64,000 nucleotides of DNA, taken from Magicicada septendecula (taxonomy: Eukaryota; Arthropoda; Insecta; Hemiptera; Cicadidae). This document shows, in pieces, positions 25,817-38,868 of this stretch (positions are counted from its first letter, which is position 1; each line of letters starts with the position of its first letter). Location of the stretch: positions 113,816,654 through 113,880,653 of the forward strand of contig CM068367.1 of assembly GCA_034769895.1 (NCBI GenBank). Direction: 5' to 3'. Both the position numbers and the translations under genes were made by a program. Below the pieces are notes generated by a model. That model searched no databases. It was given only the letters and a program-made list of their open reading frames with translations, and was not told where the DNA came from.

Positions 25817-26699
25817 TACTACCCTGCCACCAAATTTGATTATTTTAATAAAATAGTATATTTTGTTGAAATTATCAATTATCTTATCTTTCATATTATC
25901 ACTTGTTATCCTTTTTATGATCTGGTATACTTGTCTTTAATTATAACTGTCCTATCTCTGGAACATGCTACCTCGCTAACAAATTAATCACCATTACATA
26001 TATTTTGGAATCAGTCGGGGGGCTCTCTTGACCTAATACCCCGCTGTCCTTATAATACATAATACATAAATAATATCGATTGCTGGAGCTATCTCATCAG
26101 TCAATCACATGTAATAATCACTAGTCTATTCACGACTAAATCAAATAAAAATAATATAATAATATATTCTTGGGATGGTTCACTCAGTTTAACTTCTCAG
26201 ATCTAAATATTTCTTTCCATTGATTCTTTCAGATGTTTATTTTCTTGTGGCGATATTAATAAAATTTTTTATTTTCAATTGATACCATCTTCTTTCCTTT
26301 TTTCAGTACTGCTTAATCTTCATTTTTCATTCACTATCTTTATTCAATTAAAACGTAACAAGTATCTGTATCTATAGTTGTTGTTGATTCTCTCACAATC
26401 ATGTTAGGTTATTCGTAGTAAATTCGTTTCTAGGTTTGTCTTATTTTCATCGTCGATTGTCTACATTTGTCTTTTCTTATTCATTTTATAGTACTATGGT
26501 TTCTTCTGATTCATGGATGTTGCATCTTTCTTTTATATTCCAATAATAAGTTCATAATTATATTTAATAAGAGGTGCTTATTTTGTTTAGAATTTTGAAA
26601 TTTATTCAAATTTGTTTATTCACTTGGTTCAAAATAACATTATCAAAATGTACTGTAAGTTGTCCTTACTATTTATTTGAATTTTGAGATTTATTCAAT
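25817..26699 (-). other. Gypsy-1 internal 2, 3' untranslated part
   Basis: Near-identical to 17025-17907. No ORF of note. Confidence 0.6.
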
Positions 26700-29600
26700 T
26701 CATTCATTGGGTTCATAATACATTTTTAATGAAACTTGGTTGTAAGTTCCCTTAATCTTTTTCGTTTCCACATCACTAATTACATAAGTATTATTGTTAT
26801 TGTTTTTTACAACAACATATGGTCCGTTATACAGCAATAATAGCTTTTTTGCTATTCCTTCCTTAGAACTTGGCAATTCGCGGTTTTTTAACAATACTTT
26901 GTATCCAATCTTGTACTGGATCATTTTCTGCTGAATTATTTTGTATTTTTTCCTTCTTTTCTCCACTTGTTCATTCAGTTTGCTGTGGAATCTCACGTTG
27001 TCGAACTGGTAAGCTGGGTTGTTTGGGAAGTTGATTATTTCAATAATTTCTCGGGGTGGTAGTCTTTCATGCATTATAGTATATGGAGTATCTTGTATTG
27101 ATTCATGGTAAGCTAAGTTGATAAAACTTTCTGTTTGTGTAATATAGTCACTCCACTTCTGGTGTTTATCGAAACAATAGGTCCTGAGGATTCGCCCGAC
27201 CTCCGTCAGTACTCTTTCCGCCGGGTTGCTATTTGGGTGATAGACAGATGTTTTATATGTCTTGACACCTAGATCTAACAAAGTCACCTTCCATACCCTT
27301 CCTCGAAACTGAGTTCCGTGATCTGTAATAATTGACCTTGGAGCTCCTAACTCTGGTATGTATTGTTGGATTACTATTTGCAGAATCTTTTTTGTAGTCG
27401 CCCGATTAATGGGGTATAGTTTTGTAAATTTTGAGTAATGGTCGATCATGATTATAATAAATTTATATTCTTTCCTTCCTCCACTACGAGGTAACGGTCC
27501 ACACACGTCTAAAAATACTCTCTCTAATTTACCAGTTGATGTAATTGGCTGCATTATTCCTTCTGTTTTTTCGTTATTGCATTTTGCCAATTGACAGATG
27601 TGGCACTGCCGAATACATTCTCTGACTCTCCTGTTGATATTCTTAATGTAAGTGTGTTCCTCAAGTGCTTTCATTACTTTTAATGCACCCATATGCCCGT
27701 ATCGACTATGGTAGTCCAGTATTAATTCTGTTTCTAAAGCTTTAGGTATCACCACCTTCCATGATCCTTGGTTATTATTTGGTTTTTAAAATAATATGCC
27801 TTCATGTAGACAATAATATGCAGTAATTTTTTCATCCTGTTGGATTAGTCTTTGCCTAAAATTGTTGATTTTTGTATCCTCTGTTTGTTGTTGTGAAATT
27901 GATTTCATGATGTTTTCCAAATCTGATTTGTTTTTTATGATAGTATATACCTTGACGATTGTTTCCTTTTCCCCTTCAAAAGTTTGCTGTTCTATGTTAA
28001 TCCGGGACAATATATCTGCAGCAATATTCTGTTTCCTGGAACATACTCCCAATTTATATGGTATTCCTGTAGTGCGAGTATCCACCTTGCCAATCTTCCA
28101 TGGTTAATCTTGCAATTTTTTAGGAAAGATATTGACTTATGATCGCTTCTCACAGTTATCGGGTATCCAATAATATAGGTTCTGAATTTTCCACAAGCGA
28201 ATACAACGTTTAATAACTCCTTTTCCGTTACACTGTAATTGCGTTCACATCCATTAAGTATTCTGCTTGCAAAACTCACCACCTGATGGTTTCCCTCACA
28301 ATCTTCTTGATATAATACGGATCCTAAACTTATATCACTGGCATCGCAGTTCATAAAGAAAGGTTGGTCGAAATTAGGATGTTTTAATATAACTGAACTT
28401 AGGAAATTATGCTTGATCATTTAGAGTAAGTTGTCTTGTTCCTGTCCCCATGACCATTTGTTCTTAGAGGATAATTGTGGAGAAAACTTCGCTGTCATTT
28501 CAGAATAATTTCTCTGAAACTTCCTATAATAATTACAAAGTCCCAGAAATGATTAAAGTTGCTTTTTATTTTTAGGACTTGGGAATTTCTGGATAGCTTC
28601 TATCTTTTCATTGGATGGTGTTATTCCTTGTCTTGTTAAATTAAACCCAGGAACTGGACTTCACTGGCGATAAGTTTGGATTTGTGAAGCTTTAGGGTAA
28701 CGTTATTGTCTGATAATTTTTGTAATACTCGCCCTACTCTGTCACAATGGTCTTCCCAATTCACTGAAGTAATCAACAAGTCATCAACATAGACTGTGGT
28801 AAATGGAATAGTATCTGGACCCAGTACCTGGTCCATACATCTTACGAATACAGCTACTGAGTTTACCAGTCCAAACGGTAGTCGCTTGAACTGGTAGTTC
28901 CTCCCTTCGAAAATAAAGGCGACGTACTTTCGACTATCTGGGTGTAACTCCACCTGCCAATACCCACAAACAGTATCCCAGGTGCTGATAAATTGTATGC
29001 CATTAAATTTTTTCAATATCTCCTCAATCTCTCCGGGAGATGTTCTGTCATTAACTATGATCTTATTGATCTCTCTAGCATCCAAACAGAGTCGTACTTT
29101 GCCATCTTTCTTGGGAACGGCTATTAACGGACTAGTATATGGGGAACAGCTATACTCAATAATATCTTCTGCTATCATTTTGTCTAGTTCAGTCCTCACT
29201 GCTTCTTTTAATGCATAAGCAACGGGATATGATTTCTTATTAAAATTTACAGGCTCCTTGAATTGTAGTGTAAATTGATAATTTTTTACTTTGCCAGGTA
29301 TATCAGAGAAAACATAGCGGTATTTATTATATATTGATATTAACTTTTCTATTTGTTGTGTAGTTAAATTACATTCATTTTGTTCTGACCGAAATTGTCG
29401 GATCTCTTCTAATTTTTCCAACCATAAACTGTCTTCACTCCCAAAGTATTCCCTTCTTATATTCCATGAATCATCTTGATTGTTATTGCATTTTCTTATA
29501 CTATTGCATGAAGGTACATTTTTATTTTCTACTAATTTTGCTGTGCATTCTATATTATCCATTTTTAACGACACTATGGCCTGTCTAATGTCAATTATTG

Positions 29601-29991
29601 CTGAGTATTTTCTCAAACTATCACAGCCTATTAGTACATTAAATAGTAGATTACTAGCTATTAGAAAAATTATAGGTATAGCTACATTTCCGCTGGTCAC
29701 TGCTAATGATACCTGTTTTCTTATTGACTTGTTTTGCCTTCCGGTGGCTCCAATTAAAATTATATTCTGGATTGGTAGAGTCGGTAAGATGATCTTACTA
29801 AATTTTTGAATTTTGTGGTATTCGTTGTTATCGATTAACGACACGTTTGCGCCCGTATCTATCATGAATCTTGTGTCTAGTCCATTCACTTGGGCGATAA
29901 TATAGGCGATCTCATTATTCGAACTATTGTGCGTTATCGTATCTTCGTTTAGCAGTTCTTCTCTCACATTTTTTAAGAAGTGATTGTGCAC
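26700..29991 (-). pseudogene. Gypsy-1 copy 2 pol pseudogene
   Basis: Here protease and RT remain fused in one 451-codon frame (29991-28636): DTG at residues 45-47 and YVDD at 401-404, ending in a premature stop at 28636-28638 just after the RT thumb. RNase H (28420-27992), connection (28085-27786) and integrase (27755-26700) follow in other frames with the same breaks as copy 1, including TAA at 27786-27788. A private change replaces Asp by Tyr in the integrase C-terminal YKIGDKV motif. Copy 1 has a one-base deletion in protease-RT that this copy lacks, so the fused frame is the older state. Confidence 0.9.
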
Positions 29992-30074
29992 TAACGTTAT
30001 TGTATTGTCAGTCGTTTTGTCTCGTCCTTGTAATTACCCAAATTGTCGGTTCAGTGATGGGACCTGTTGGTTTT

Positions 30075-32083
30075 TCACTGCCGCGGTCCGTTTAAATCAG
30101 TGCTGATCTCCTCGGTCCTGTTGTCTGGTTGACCGGGTCTGTCTCTATTCTGTAACTCTTGTACCTCAATGGCGTTATTATTGAACGTCACTGAGTTTCT
30201 GTTATTCCTGTTATCGTCGCAGCTCCTACTTCGTCTATGTTCATTCCGGTAGCGCTGGTTATTCTCCTCCTGAAAACCTCTCACGGTTCCCATTGTAATT
30301 CGTTCGTCCCTGATACGAACGTCTTCCCACATCTCTATCGTCAGTGCTCACATAATTCACATGTCTTCGATATGTTTGGTTTTGGTTGTTATAATTGCCA
30401 TTATTATTCTGTCTGTATCGGTTATCGTAATTGTTGTGATAACCTCGGTTGTTCTGGTAATGGTTGTCTCTATCATTGGCACGCTGGTATCCATTATTAT
30501 TATTCGTAGGAGAGCTACGGTAATAGTGGTTATTGTTATTTGCCGCATTATTTCGTGGATAGTTGTTATTGTTATTGTTGTTTTGGTAACTACGTTGATA
30601 GTGGTTACCGTTGTTGTTGTAATTATTATTTGGTCTTTGCCCGTTGTTTTCATATCGGGCGTCGCGGCGACCATTATTTCTATCCATTTCATCGCTCCTT
30701 CGTCTGTATTGGAGGAAGCTTTTCTCTTGTTCCATTTCCGCTAATAATGCCGACATCTCTTCAATGGTTTGTATTCGTCCGTTTATTCGGCCTCTCGTAA
30801 TTTCTCCACCATAGTGATAAGCTAATAGCCTCACTAAACATTCGGTAGGAATTGCAGGCTCTAAATGTCTGGCTATGTTTATCGTACCAAGAAAATATGT
30901 GGTCGGAGTTTGTTTGCCGTGTAGATCATATCGGCCCAATCCTATGTCACTCCTTATCATATGTTGTGTGGCATCAGACCAGTACTTGGATTTAAATTGT
31001 TTTTTGAATTCTTGAAAATTTTGTATACTCGGCCGCATCGCCGTCCACCAATTGTCATAGACTTTTCTGAACATTTCGTCCAGCATACTCCTAATTACAA
31101 CCCATCTGTCTTCTCCGGTTTTGGCTATTTTTTCTTCTACCCGTTCTAGGAATAGCATGGGGTTTCTTCTATAATTCTGGAAGTCGATAACTTCTCGGTT
31201 TTCCTCACATGTGGTATGGGCACCGGTATATTGTCTGTTTCTTAGAGAGTTGATCTTATCTCTATGGGCAATTGTTTGGTCTTGTACCCGATTAAGACTA
31301 GTACCTATGCTTTCTAATCTTTTCTCCCATCACTGCTTTGTTGGTTCGTATATTTTCTATACTTCCATTCGTTTCTTCCCGGACGCTCAGTATCTCTTGG
31401 TTCATCCGCTCACACTTTTCCTTGGTCTCGGGTTCTACTCTTTTAATTTCAGTCACCGGTTCTTCTAGCTTCTTGTCTCATTCTTCCTGCAATTGCCGGT
31501 TATTAATTTCCATCTTGTTATTCCACTCTTCTTTTAATGACTCTTTGTGTTCATCCAATTTTTTCATAGTCTCTTGGTAATTTCCCTTCAATTCTTCCCT
31601 CAATGCTTTATTATTTGCGTCTATTTTCTCCTCCATTTTCTTGCTATTCTCTTTCAATTCTCGGCTCAATTCCTCCTTTGTCTGTTATTATCACTCTTTA
31701 TTTCCTCTCTTCTTACTCAAATCTTCCTTCAATATTACTAAGTTCTTATTACTGTTCTCACTTAATTCTTCCTTCAATTCGTCCATTAGTTTCTTATTAC
31801 TTTCTTCCGTTTTCTTATTACTCTCCTCCATAGACTGTTTATTGTCCTTTTTTAATTCTTCCATTTTCTTACTGAAATCTTCATGACTCTGTTTTAAGTA
31901 TTCCATAATGCTCTTCATGTCAACGCTCTCTGTGACTTTGTTCGGTTCTTGTCTATCTCCTTGGTCCTCCCTTATTATTGCTTCTACTTCCTCAACCGGT
32001 GTTGCCTCCTTGTCGTCCATGTTTACTTTGCTTACTTTCTCGGTTTCGGCAGCTCGTTTGCGCGATGTTTCTCGCTTCCTCAT
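30075..32083 (-). pseudogene. Gypsy-1 copy 2 gag pseudogene
   Basis: Same structure and same lesions as copy 1 at an offset of 8793 bp: triple stop at 31685-31693, TGA at 31478-31480, and frame changes near 31323 and 30273. The coiled-coil, capsid-like and Asn/Arg-rich regions are indistinguishable at the protein level from copy 1. Confidence 0.82.
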
Positions 32084-32152
32084 TTTCGTTTATTTCTGGT
32101 TGTTTATTTATAAATTATAATTTAATTTATCGCCCCACGTTGGGCGCCAATT

Positions 32153-34610
32153 TGTAACAATAATATAAGTGAATGATAGGAGATCTCGCGAGTAAACAAT
32201 GTAACAATTTATGTTGAGAGACGAGTTCTTATGCTCCACGTAGTATGCGTCAATTTGTAACAAATTTAATATGTATGTGTAAAATTATATTAAACCACAC
32301 CGTTGTGTTCGTCAATTTGTAACAAATATAAAAAATAGATATGTTGAACGGTAAATTATTCGTAATCTGCCGCTCGCTCCCACTATGCGTGCAGTTCCAA
32401 TGACGTCACTCGGAGTTGCCAACAGTTGCTCCGTCCGCTGTGCTATGTTAACGTAATTCTTAAATGAAACAGTAATAATAACGCAAATATAACACCAAAC
32501 AGATATCTTCCTTTTAACGATCTTTATTCTATGAAGCATTGATTAATTACTTCTCGTTTTTCTTTACTGTAATTACAATTATGACAAAATTATGCGTCTT
32601 CTTTTATCAGTTGGTAGTAGCTAAAAATAATGTGCTCTATGCTGGATTTCGACAAGCAAAAGAATGATGCAGTTTGTTATTATTTCAATGAAATAAATTA
32701 TCTCAGGGCATATCTGGTTCGGGGATTCCGGTTAAACAAATAATACAATTCTTAAAATCAAAATACAAATTTCACAATACAAGGATATTACAAGGTTTTG
32801 GTGTGTAAAGTGCAAACTGGCAGTCGTGTATTGGTTACTTACATTTATAGGTTATGACCAGTTTAGATGCTTGTTAGTTATTGTTAAAGTTTTTATGGTG
32901 TTCAAAAAAGGTGTAAAACTCAATTGGTGTTATTTGTGAGTGTTCTTTAGTGTTGGTGTAGTATAGTGTCTGTAGTTTTATTTTGTTTAATTCCTAAATA
33001 GTCGTGTACACAAATGTTGGTTTTGACACATAAGATAATAAATTGTTCAAATTCACCAGATCCTCTTCTTTCTTCTTCCAGGACGAAGATAGGGTCCAAG
33101 TCTTCTTCGCTTCTTCTCCCTGGATCTCAATTCTTCTGTATTAAATTCTGGATGTTCTTTTCTTTATTATAATATTTTGTATTGAGTATTTCAGCTCGTT
33201 TTACAAAGTCTGGTTTGTGTTTTCACTGCTTAAAATATAATTATATGAGACGTTTTATTAACGCGTCTGTCTTAAATGACCGTTGTTAAAGAAGTCCTAT
33301 TTTATTTATCTGAAATTTTTGGTTGCTAAGGTAAAACTTGAAATCTGGTTGGTTGATTCAGATATACATTGTCATACAAATTCATTATTTCAATGTCTGA
33401 ATTTGGTCAAAACTTTTAAATTAGTATAATTTTTCTGTACTGATTGGGAATTTAAAACTACTAGCATCATTATTGTGGTCTTAACATTTGTGACATATAG
33501 ACACCAAACATGCCTATTTTTGCTTAAGAAATACTGATGTTACATTTTTGCTATTTGAATTTTTCTTAAATAACTTAAAACTGATTATTTCGATTCCATA
33601 TTTGTTGTGTATACCACTAACTATAAATCTATCCATATTACAACCTTTGTTTTACAAAATTCTAACAGTATTTCCTAAAATTTACAAAATTCCAAAGTTT
33701 TTATAGGCCTATGTCTTGACATGTTAAATTTCTATTTTCTGTTATTGTAATCCCTATTAATTATGTAACTACCATCAAAATTACTCCCTATCACTCTATT
33801 AGTATTATCATTTAAAAATATAACAATAATTATTACAGTAACAACATAAAAAAACATAATTCACATTTTGTGATTAAACAATTTGTATATGCCTGGTTGC
33901 ATACATACTGCATAAGGCATATCATACATATATTATTTAATAAAACTATAACTAACATCAACACAACTTTAAACGTGTTTTAAGAACATAACAAGAAAAG
34001 TAATCATTTAATAATGATTTTCTATTTTTTCCATTTTTCCTAGGTAGTTAAGCCATTGCTGTAGCCTACTAGGTACTCTTTCTGTTTCTTTTTATACATT
34101 TGACAATTTATTATGTGATTACACATTATTTTCTTGACAACATTATGTCCACTATTATTTACAATTAGTTGCATGTTCCATGTATCTATAATAATTGTTT
34201 TGTTATATTGTTTCATTATATCATTCAATTAACAATTTACTAATATATCATTTTACACTGTATTGTATGTTTGGGCCTATTATCCCTCAATTTGTATTTT
34301 GATTATTTTTATATTTTGATACATTTAATAAAACTATTAGTTTACTTATAGTATTTGTACATAAGCTGTCTGTCTTTATAAGTATTATTCTTGTCATTAT
34401 TTGAAATTCATATCATCATCGGGGTATTTTGCATCACGTTGCCTAAACATTAATTTGGGTACGGTCAGTTGTAGTACAAGTCAGTCTAAAATAGTTATTT
34501 GTTCATCTTCACTATCATTTTGAAAGATATTTTTCTTCTTGTTTAGTTTCTTATCCATGGTCTTCATTAAATCTGGTACGATATCAAGCTATGCCAAATG
34601 TAATATTACA
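32153..34610 (-). repeat. Gypsy-1 LTR3 (2458 bp, recombinant)
   Basis: It shares with LTR4 the states TGTGGTC (about 33474-33480), GCTTAAG (about 33522) and CAGTATTT (about 33667). From about 33996 rightward it has the LTR1/LTR2 states and none of LTR4's private ones. The switch therefore lies between about 33670 and 33995, a different breakpoint from LTR2. One private change is near 34210. Confidence 0.92.
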
Positions 34611-35493
34611 TACTACCCTGCCACCAAATTTGATTATTTTAATAAAATAGTATATTTTGTTGAAATTATCAATTATCTTATCTTTCATATTATCACTTGT
34701 TATCCTTTTTATGATCTGGTATACTTGTCTTTAATTATAACTGTCCTATCTCTGGAACATGCTACCTCGCTAACAAATTAATCACCATTACATATATTTT
34801 GGAATCAGTCGGGGGGCTCTCTTGACCTAATACCCCGCTGTCCTTATAATACATAATACATAAATAATATCGATTGCTGGAGCTATCTCATCAGTCAATC
34901 ACATGTAATAATCACTAGTCTATTCACGACTAAATCAAATAAAAATAATATAATAATATATTCTTGGGATGGTTCACTCAGTTTAACTTCTCAGATCTAA
35001 ATATTTCTTTCCATTGATTCTTTCAGATGTTTATTTTCTTGTGGCGATATTAATAAAATTTTTTATTTTCAATTGATACCATCTTCTTTCCTTTTTTCAG
35101 TACTGCTTAATCTTCATTTTTCATTCACTATCTTTATTCAATTAAAACGTAACAAGCATCTGTATCTATAGTTGTTGTTGATTCTCTCACAATCATGTTA
35201 GGTTATTCGTAGTAAATTCGTTTCTAGGTTTGTCTTATTTTAATCGTCGATTGTCTACATTTGTCTTTTCTTATTCATTTTATAGTACTATGGTTTCTTC
35301 TGATTCATGGATGTTGCATCTTTCTTTTATATTCCAATAATAAGTTCATAATTATATTTAATAAGAGGTGCTTATTTTGTTTAGAATTTTGAAATTTATT
35401 CAAATTTGTTTATTCACTTGGTTCAAAATAACATTATCAAAATGTACTGTAAGTTGTCCTTACTATTTATTTGAATTTTGAGATTTATTCAAT
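34611..35493 (-). other. Gypsy-1 internal 3, 3' untranslated part
   Basis: Near-identical to 17025-17907, with private substitutions near 35157 and 35242. No ORF of note. Confidence 0.6.
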
Positions 35494-38400
35494 TCATTCA
35501 TTGGGTTCATAATACATTTTTAATGAAACTTGGTTGTAAGTTCCCTTAATCTTTTTCGTTTCCACATCACTAATTACATAAGTATTATTGTTATTGTTTT
35601 TTACAACAACATATGGTCCGTTATACAGCAATAATAGCTTTTTTGCTATTCCTTCCTTAGAACTTGGCAATTCGCGGTTTTTTAACAATACTTTGTCTCC
35701 AATCTTGTACTGGATCATTTTCTGCTGAATTATTTTGTATTTTTTCCTTCTTTTCTCCACTTGTTCATTCAGTTTGCTGTGGAATCTCACGTTGTCGAAC
35801 TGGTAAGCTGGGTTGTTTGGGAAGTTGATTATTTCAATAATTTCTCGGGGTGGTAGTCTTTCATGCATTATAGTATATGGAGTATCTTGTATTGATTCAT
35901 GGTAAGCTAAGTTGATAAAACTTTCTGTTTGTGTAATATAGTCACTCCACTTCTGGTGTTTATCGAAACAATAGGTCCTGAGGATTCGCCCGACCTCCGT
36001 CAGTACTCTTTCCGCCGGGTTGCTATTTGGGTGATAGACAGATGTTTTATATGTCTTGACACCTAGATCTAACAAAGTCACCTTCCATACCCTTCCTCGA
36101 AACTGAGTTCCGTGATCTGTAATAATTGACCTTGGAGCTCCTAACTCTGGTATGTATTGTTGGATTACTATTTGCAGAATCTTTTTTGTAGTCGCCCGAT
36201 TAATGGGGTATAGTTTTGTAAATTTTGAGTAATGGTCGATCATGATTATAATAAATTTATATTCTTTCCTTCCTCCACTACGAGGTAACGGTCCACACAC
36301 GTCTAAAAATACTCTCTCTAATTTACCAGTTGATGTAATTGGCTGCATTATTCCTTCTGTTTTTTCGTTATTGCATTTTGCCAATTGACAGATGTGGCAC
36401 TGCCGAATACATTCTCTGACTCTCCTGTTGATATTCTTAATGTAAGTGTGTTCCTCAAGTGCTTTCATTACTTTTAATGCACCCATATGCCCGTATCGAC
36501 TATGGTAGTCCAGTATTAATTCTGTTTCTAAAGCTTTAGGTATCACCACCTTCCATGATCCTTGGTTATTATTTGGTTTTTAAAATAATATGCCTTCATG
36601 TAGACAATAATATGCAGTAATTTTTTCATCCTGTTGGATTAGTCTTTGCCTAAAATTGTTGATTTTTGTATCCTCTGTTTGTTGTTGTGAAATTGATTTC
36701 ATGATGTTTTCCAAATCTGATTTGTTTTTTATGATAGTATATACCTTGACGATTGTTTCCTTTTCCCCTTCAAAAGTTTGCTGTTCTATGTTAATCCGGG
36801 ACAATATATCTGCAGCAATATTCTGTTTCCTGGAACATACTCCCAATTTATATGGTATTCCTGTAGTGCGAGTATCCACCTTGCCAATCTTCCATGGTTA
36901 ATCTTGCAATTTTTTAGGAAAGATATTGACTTATGATCGCTTCTCACAGTTATCGGGTATCCAATAATATAGGTTCTGAATTTTCCACAAGCGAATACAA
37001 CGTTTAATAACTCCTTTTCCGTTACACTGTAATTGCGTTCACATCCATTAAGTATTCTGCTTGCAAAACTCACCACCTGATGGTTTCCCTCACAATCTTC
37101 TTGATATAATACGGATCCTAAACTTATATCACTGGCATCGCAGTTCATAAAGAAAGGTTGGTCGAAATTAGGATGTTTTAATATAACTGAACTTAGGAAA
37201 TTATGCTTGATCATTTAGAGTAAGTTGTCTTGTTCCTGTCCCCATGACCATTTGTTCTTAGAGGATAATTGTGGAGAAAACTTCGCTGTCATTTCAGAAT
37301 AATTTCTCTGAAACTTCCTATAATAATTACAAAGTCCCAGAAATGATTAAAGTTGCTTTTTATTTTTAGGACTTGGGAATTTCTGGATAGCTTCTATCTT
37401 TTCATTGGATGGTGTTATTCCTTGTCTTGTTAAATTAAACCCAGGAACTGGACTTCACTGGCGATAAGTTTGGATTTGTGAAGCTTTAGGGTAACGTTAT
37501 TGTCTGATAATTTTTGTAATACTCGCCCTACTCTGTCACAATGGTCTTCCCAATTCACTGAAGTAATCAACAAGTCATCAACATAGACTGTGGTAAATGG
37601 AATAGTATCTGGACCCAGTACCTGGTCCATAGATCTTACGAATACAGCTACTGAGTTTACCAGTCCAAACGGTAGTCGCTTGAACTGGTAGTTCCTCCCT
37701 TCGAAAATAAAGGCGACGTACTTTCGACTATCTGGGTGTAACTCCACCTGCCAATACCCACAAACAGTATCCCAGGTGCTGATAAATTGTATGCCATTAA
37801 ATTTTTTCAATATCTCCTCAATCTCTCCGGGAGATGTTCTGTCATTAACTATGATCTTATTGATCTCTCTAGCATCCAAACAGAGTCGTACTTTGCCATC
37901 TTTCTTGGGAACGGCTATTAACGGACTAGTATATGGGGAACAGCTATACTCAATAATATCTTCTGCTATCATTTTGTCTAGTTCAGTCCTCACTGCTTCT
38001 TTTAATGCATAAGCAACGGGATATGATTTCTTATTAAAATTTACAGGCTCCTTGAATTGTAGTGTAAATTGATAATTTTTTACTTTGCCAGGTATATCAG
38101 AGAAAACATAGCGGTATTTATTATATATTGATATTAACTTTTCTATTTGTTGTGTAGTTAAATTACATTCATTTTGTTCTGACCGAAATTGTCGGATCTC
38201 TTCTAATTTTTCCAACCATAAACTGTCTTCACTCCCAAAGTATTCCCTTCTTATATTCCATGAATCATCTTGATTGTTATTGCATTTTCTTATACTATTG
38301 CATGAAGGTACATTTTTATTTTCTACTAATTTTGCTGTGCATTCTATATTATCCATTTTTAACGACACTATGGCCTGTCTAATGTCAATTATTGCTGAGT

Positions 38401-38785
38401 ATTTTCTCAAACTATCACAGCCTATTAGTACATTAAATAGTAGATTACTAGCTATTAGAAAAATTATAGGTATAGCTACATTTCCGCTGGTCACTGCTAA
38501 TGATACCTGTTTTCTTATTGACTTGTTTTGCCTTCCGGTGGCTCCAATTAAAATTATATTCTGGATTGGTAGAGTCGGTAAGATGATCTTACTAAATTTT
38601 TGAATTTTGTGGTATTCGTTGTTATCGATTAACGACACGTTTGCGCCCGTATCTATCATGAATCTTGTGTCTAGTCCATTCACTTGGGCGATAATATAGG
38701 CGATCTCATTATTCGAACTATTGTGCGTTATCGTATCTTCGTTTAGCAGTTCTTCTCTCACATTTTTTAAGAAGTGATTGTGCAC
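35494..38785 (-). pseudogene. Gypsy-1 copy 3 pol pseudogene
   Basis: Same arrangement as copy 2: a 451-codon protease-RT frame (38785-37430), RNase H (37214-36786), connection (36879-36580) and integrase (36549-35494). All shared breaks are present, including TAA at 36580-36582. A private change replaces Cys by Ser shortly after the LPFGL box of RT. The integrase keeps D83, D145 and E180 and the zinc-finger residues, so the catalytic residues outlived the frame breaks. Confidence 0.9.
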
Positions 38786-38868
38786 TAACGTTATTGTATT
38801 GTCAGTCGTTTTGTCTCGTCCTTGTAATTACCCAAATTGTCGGTTCAGTGATGGGACCTGTTGGTTTT

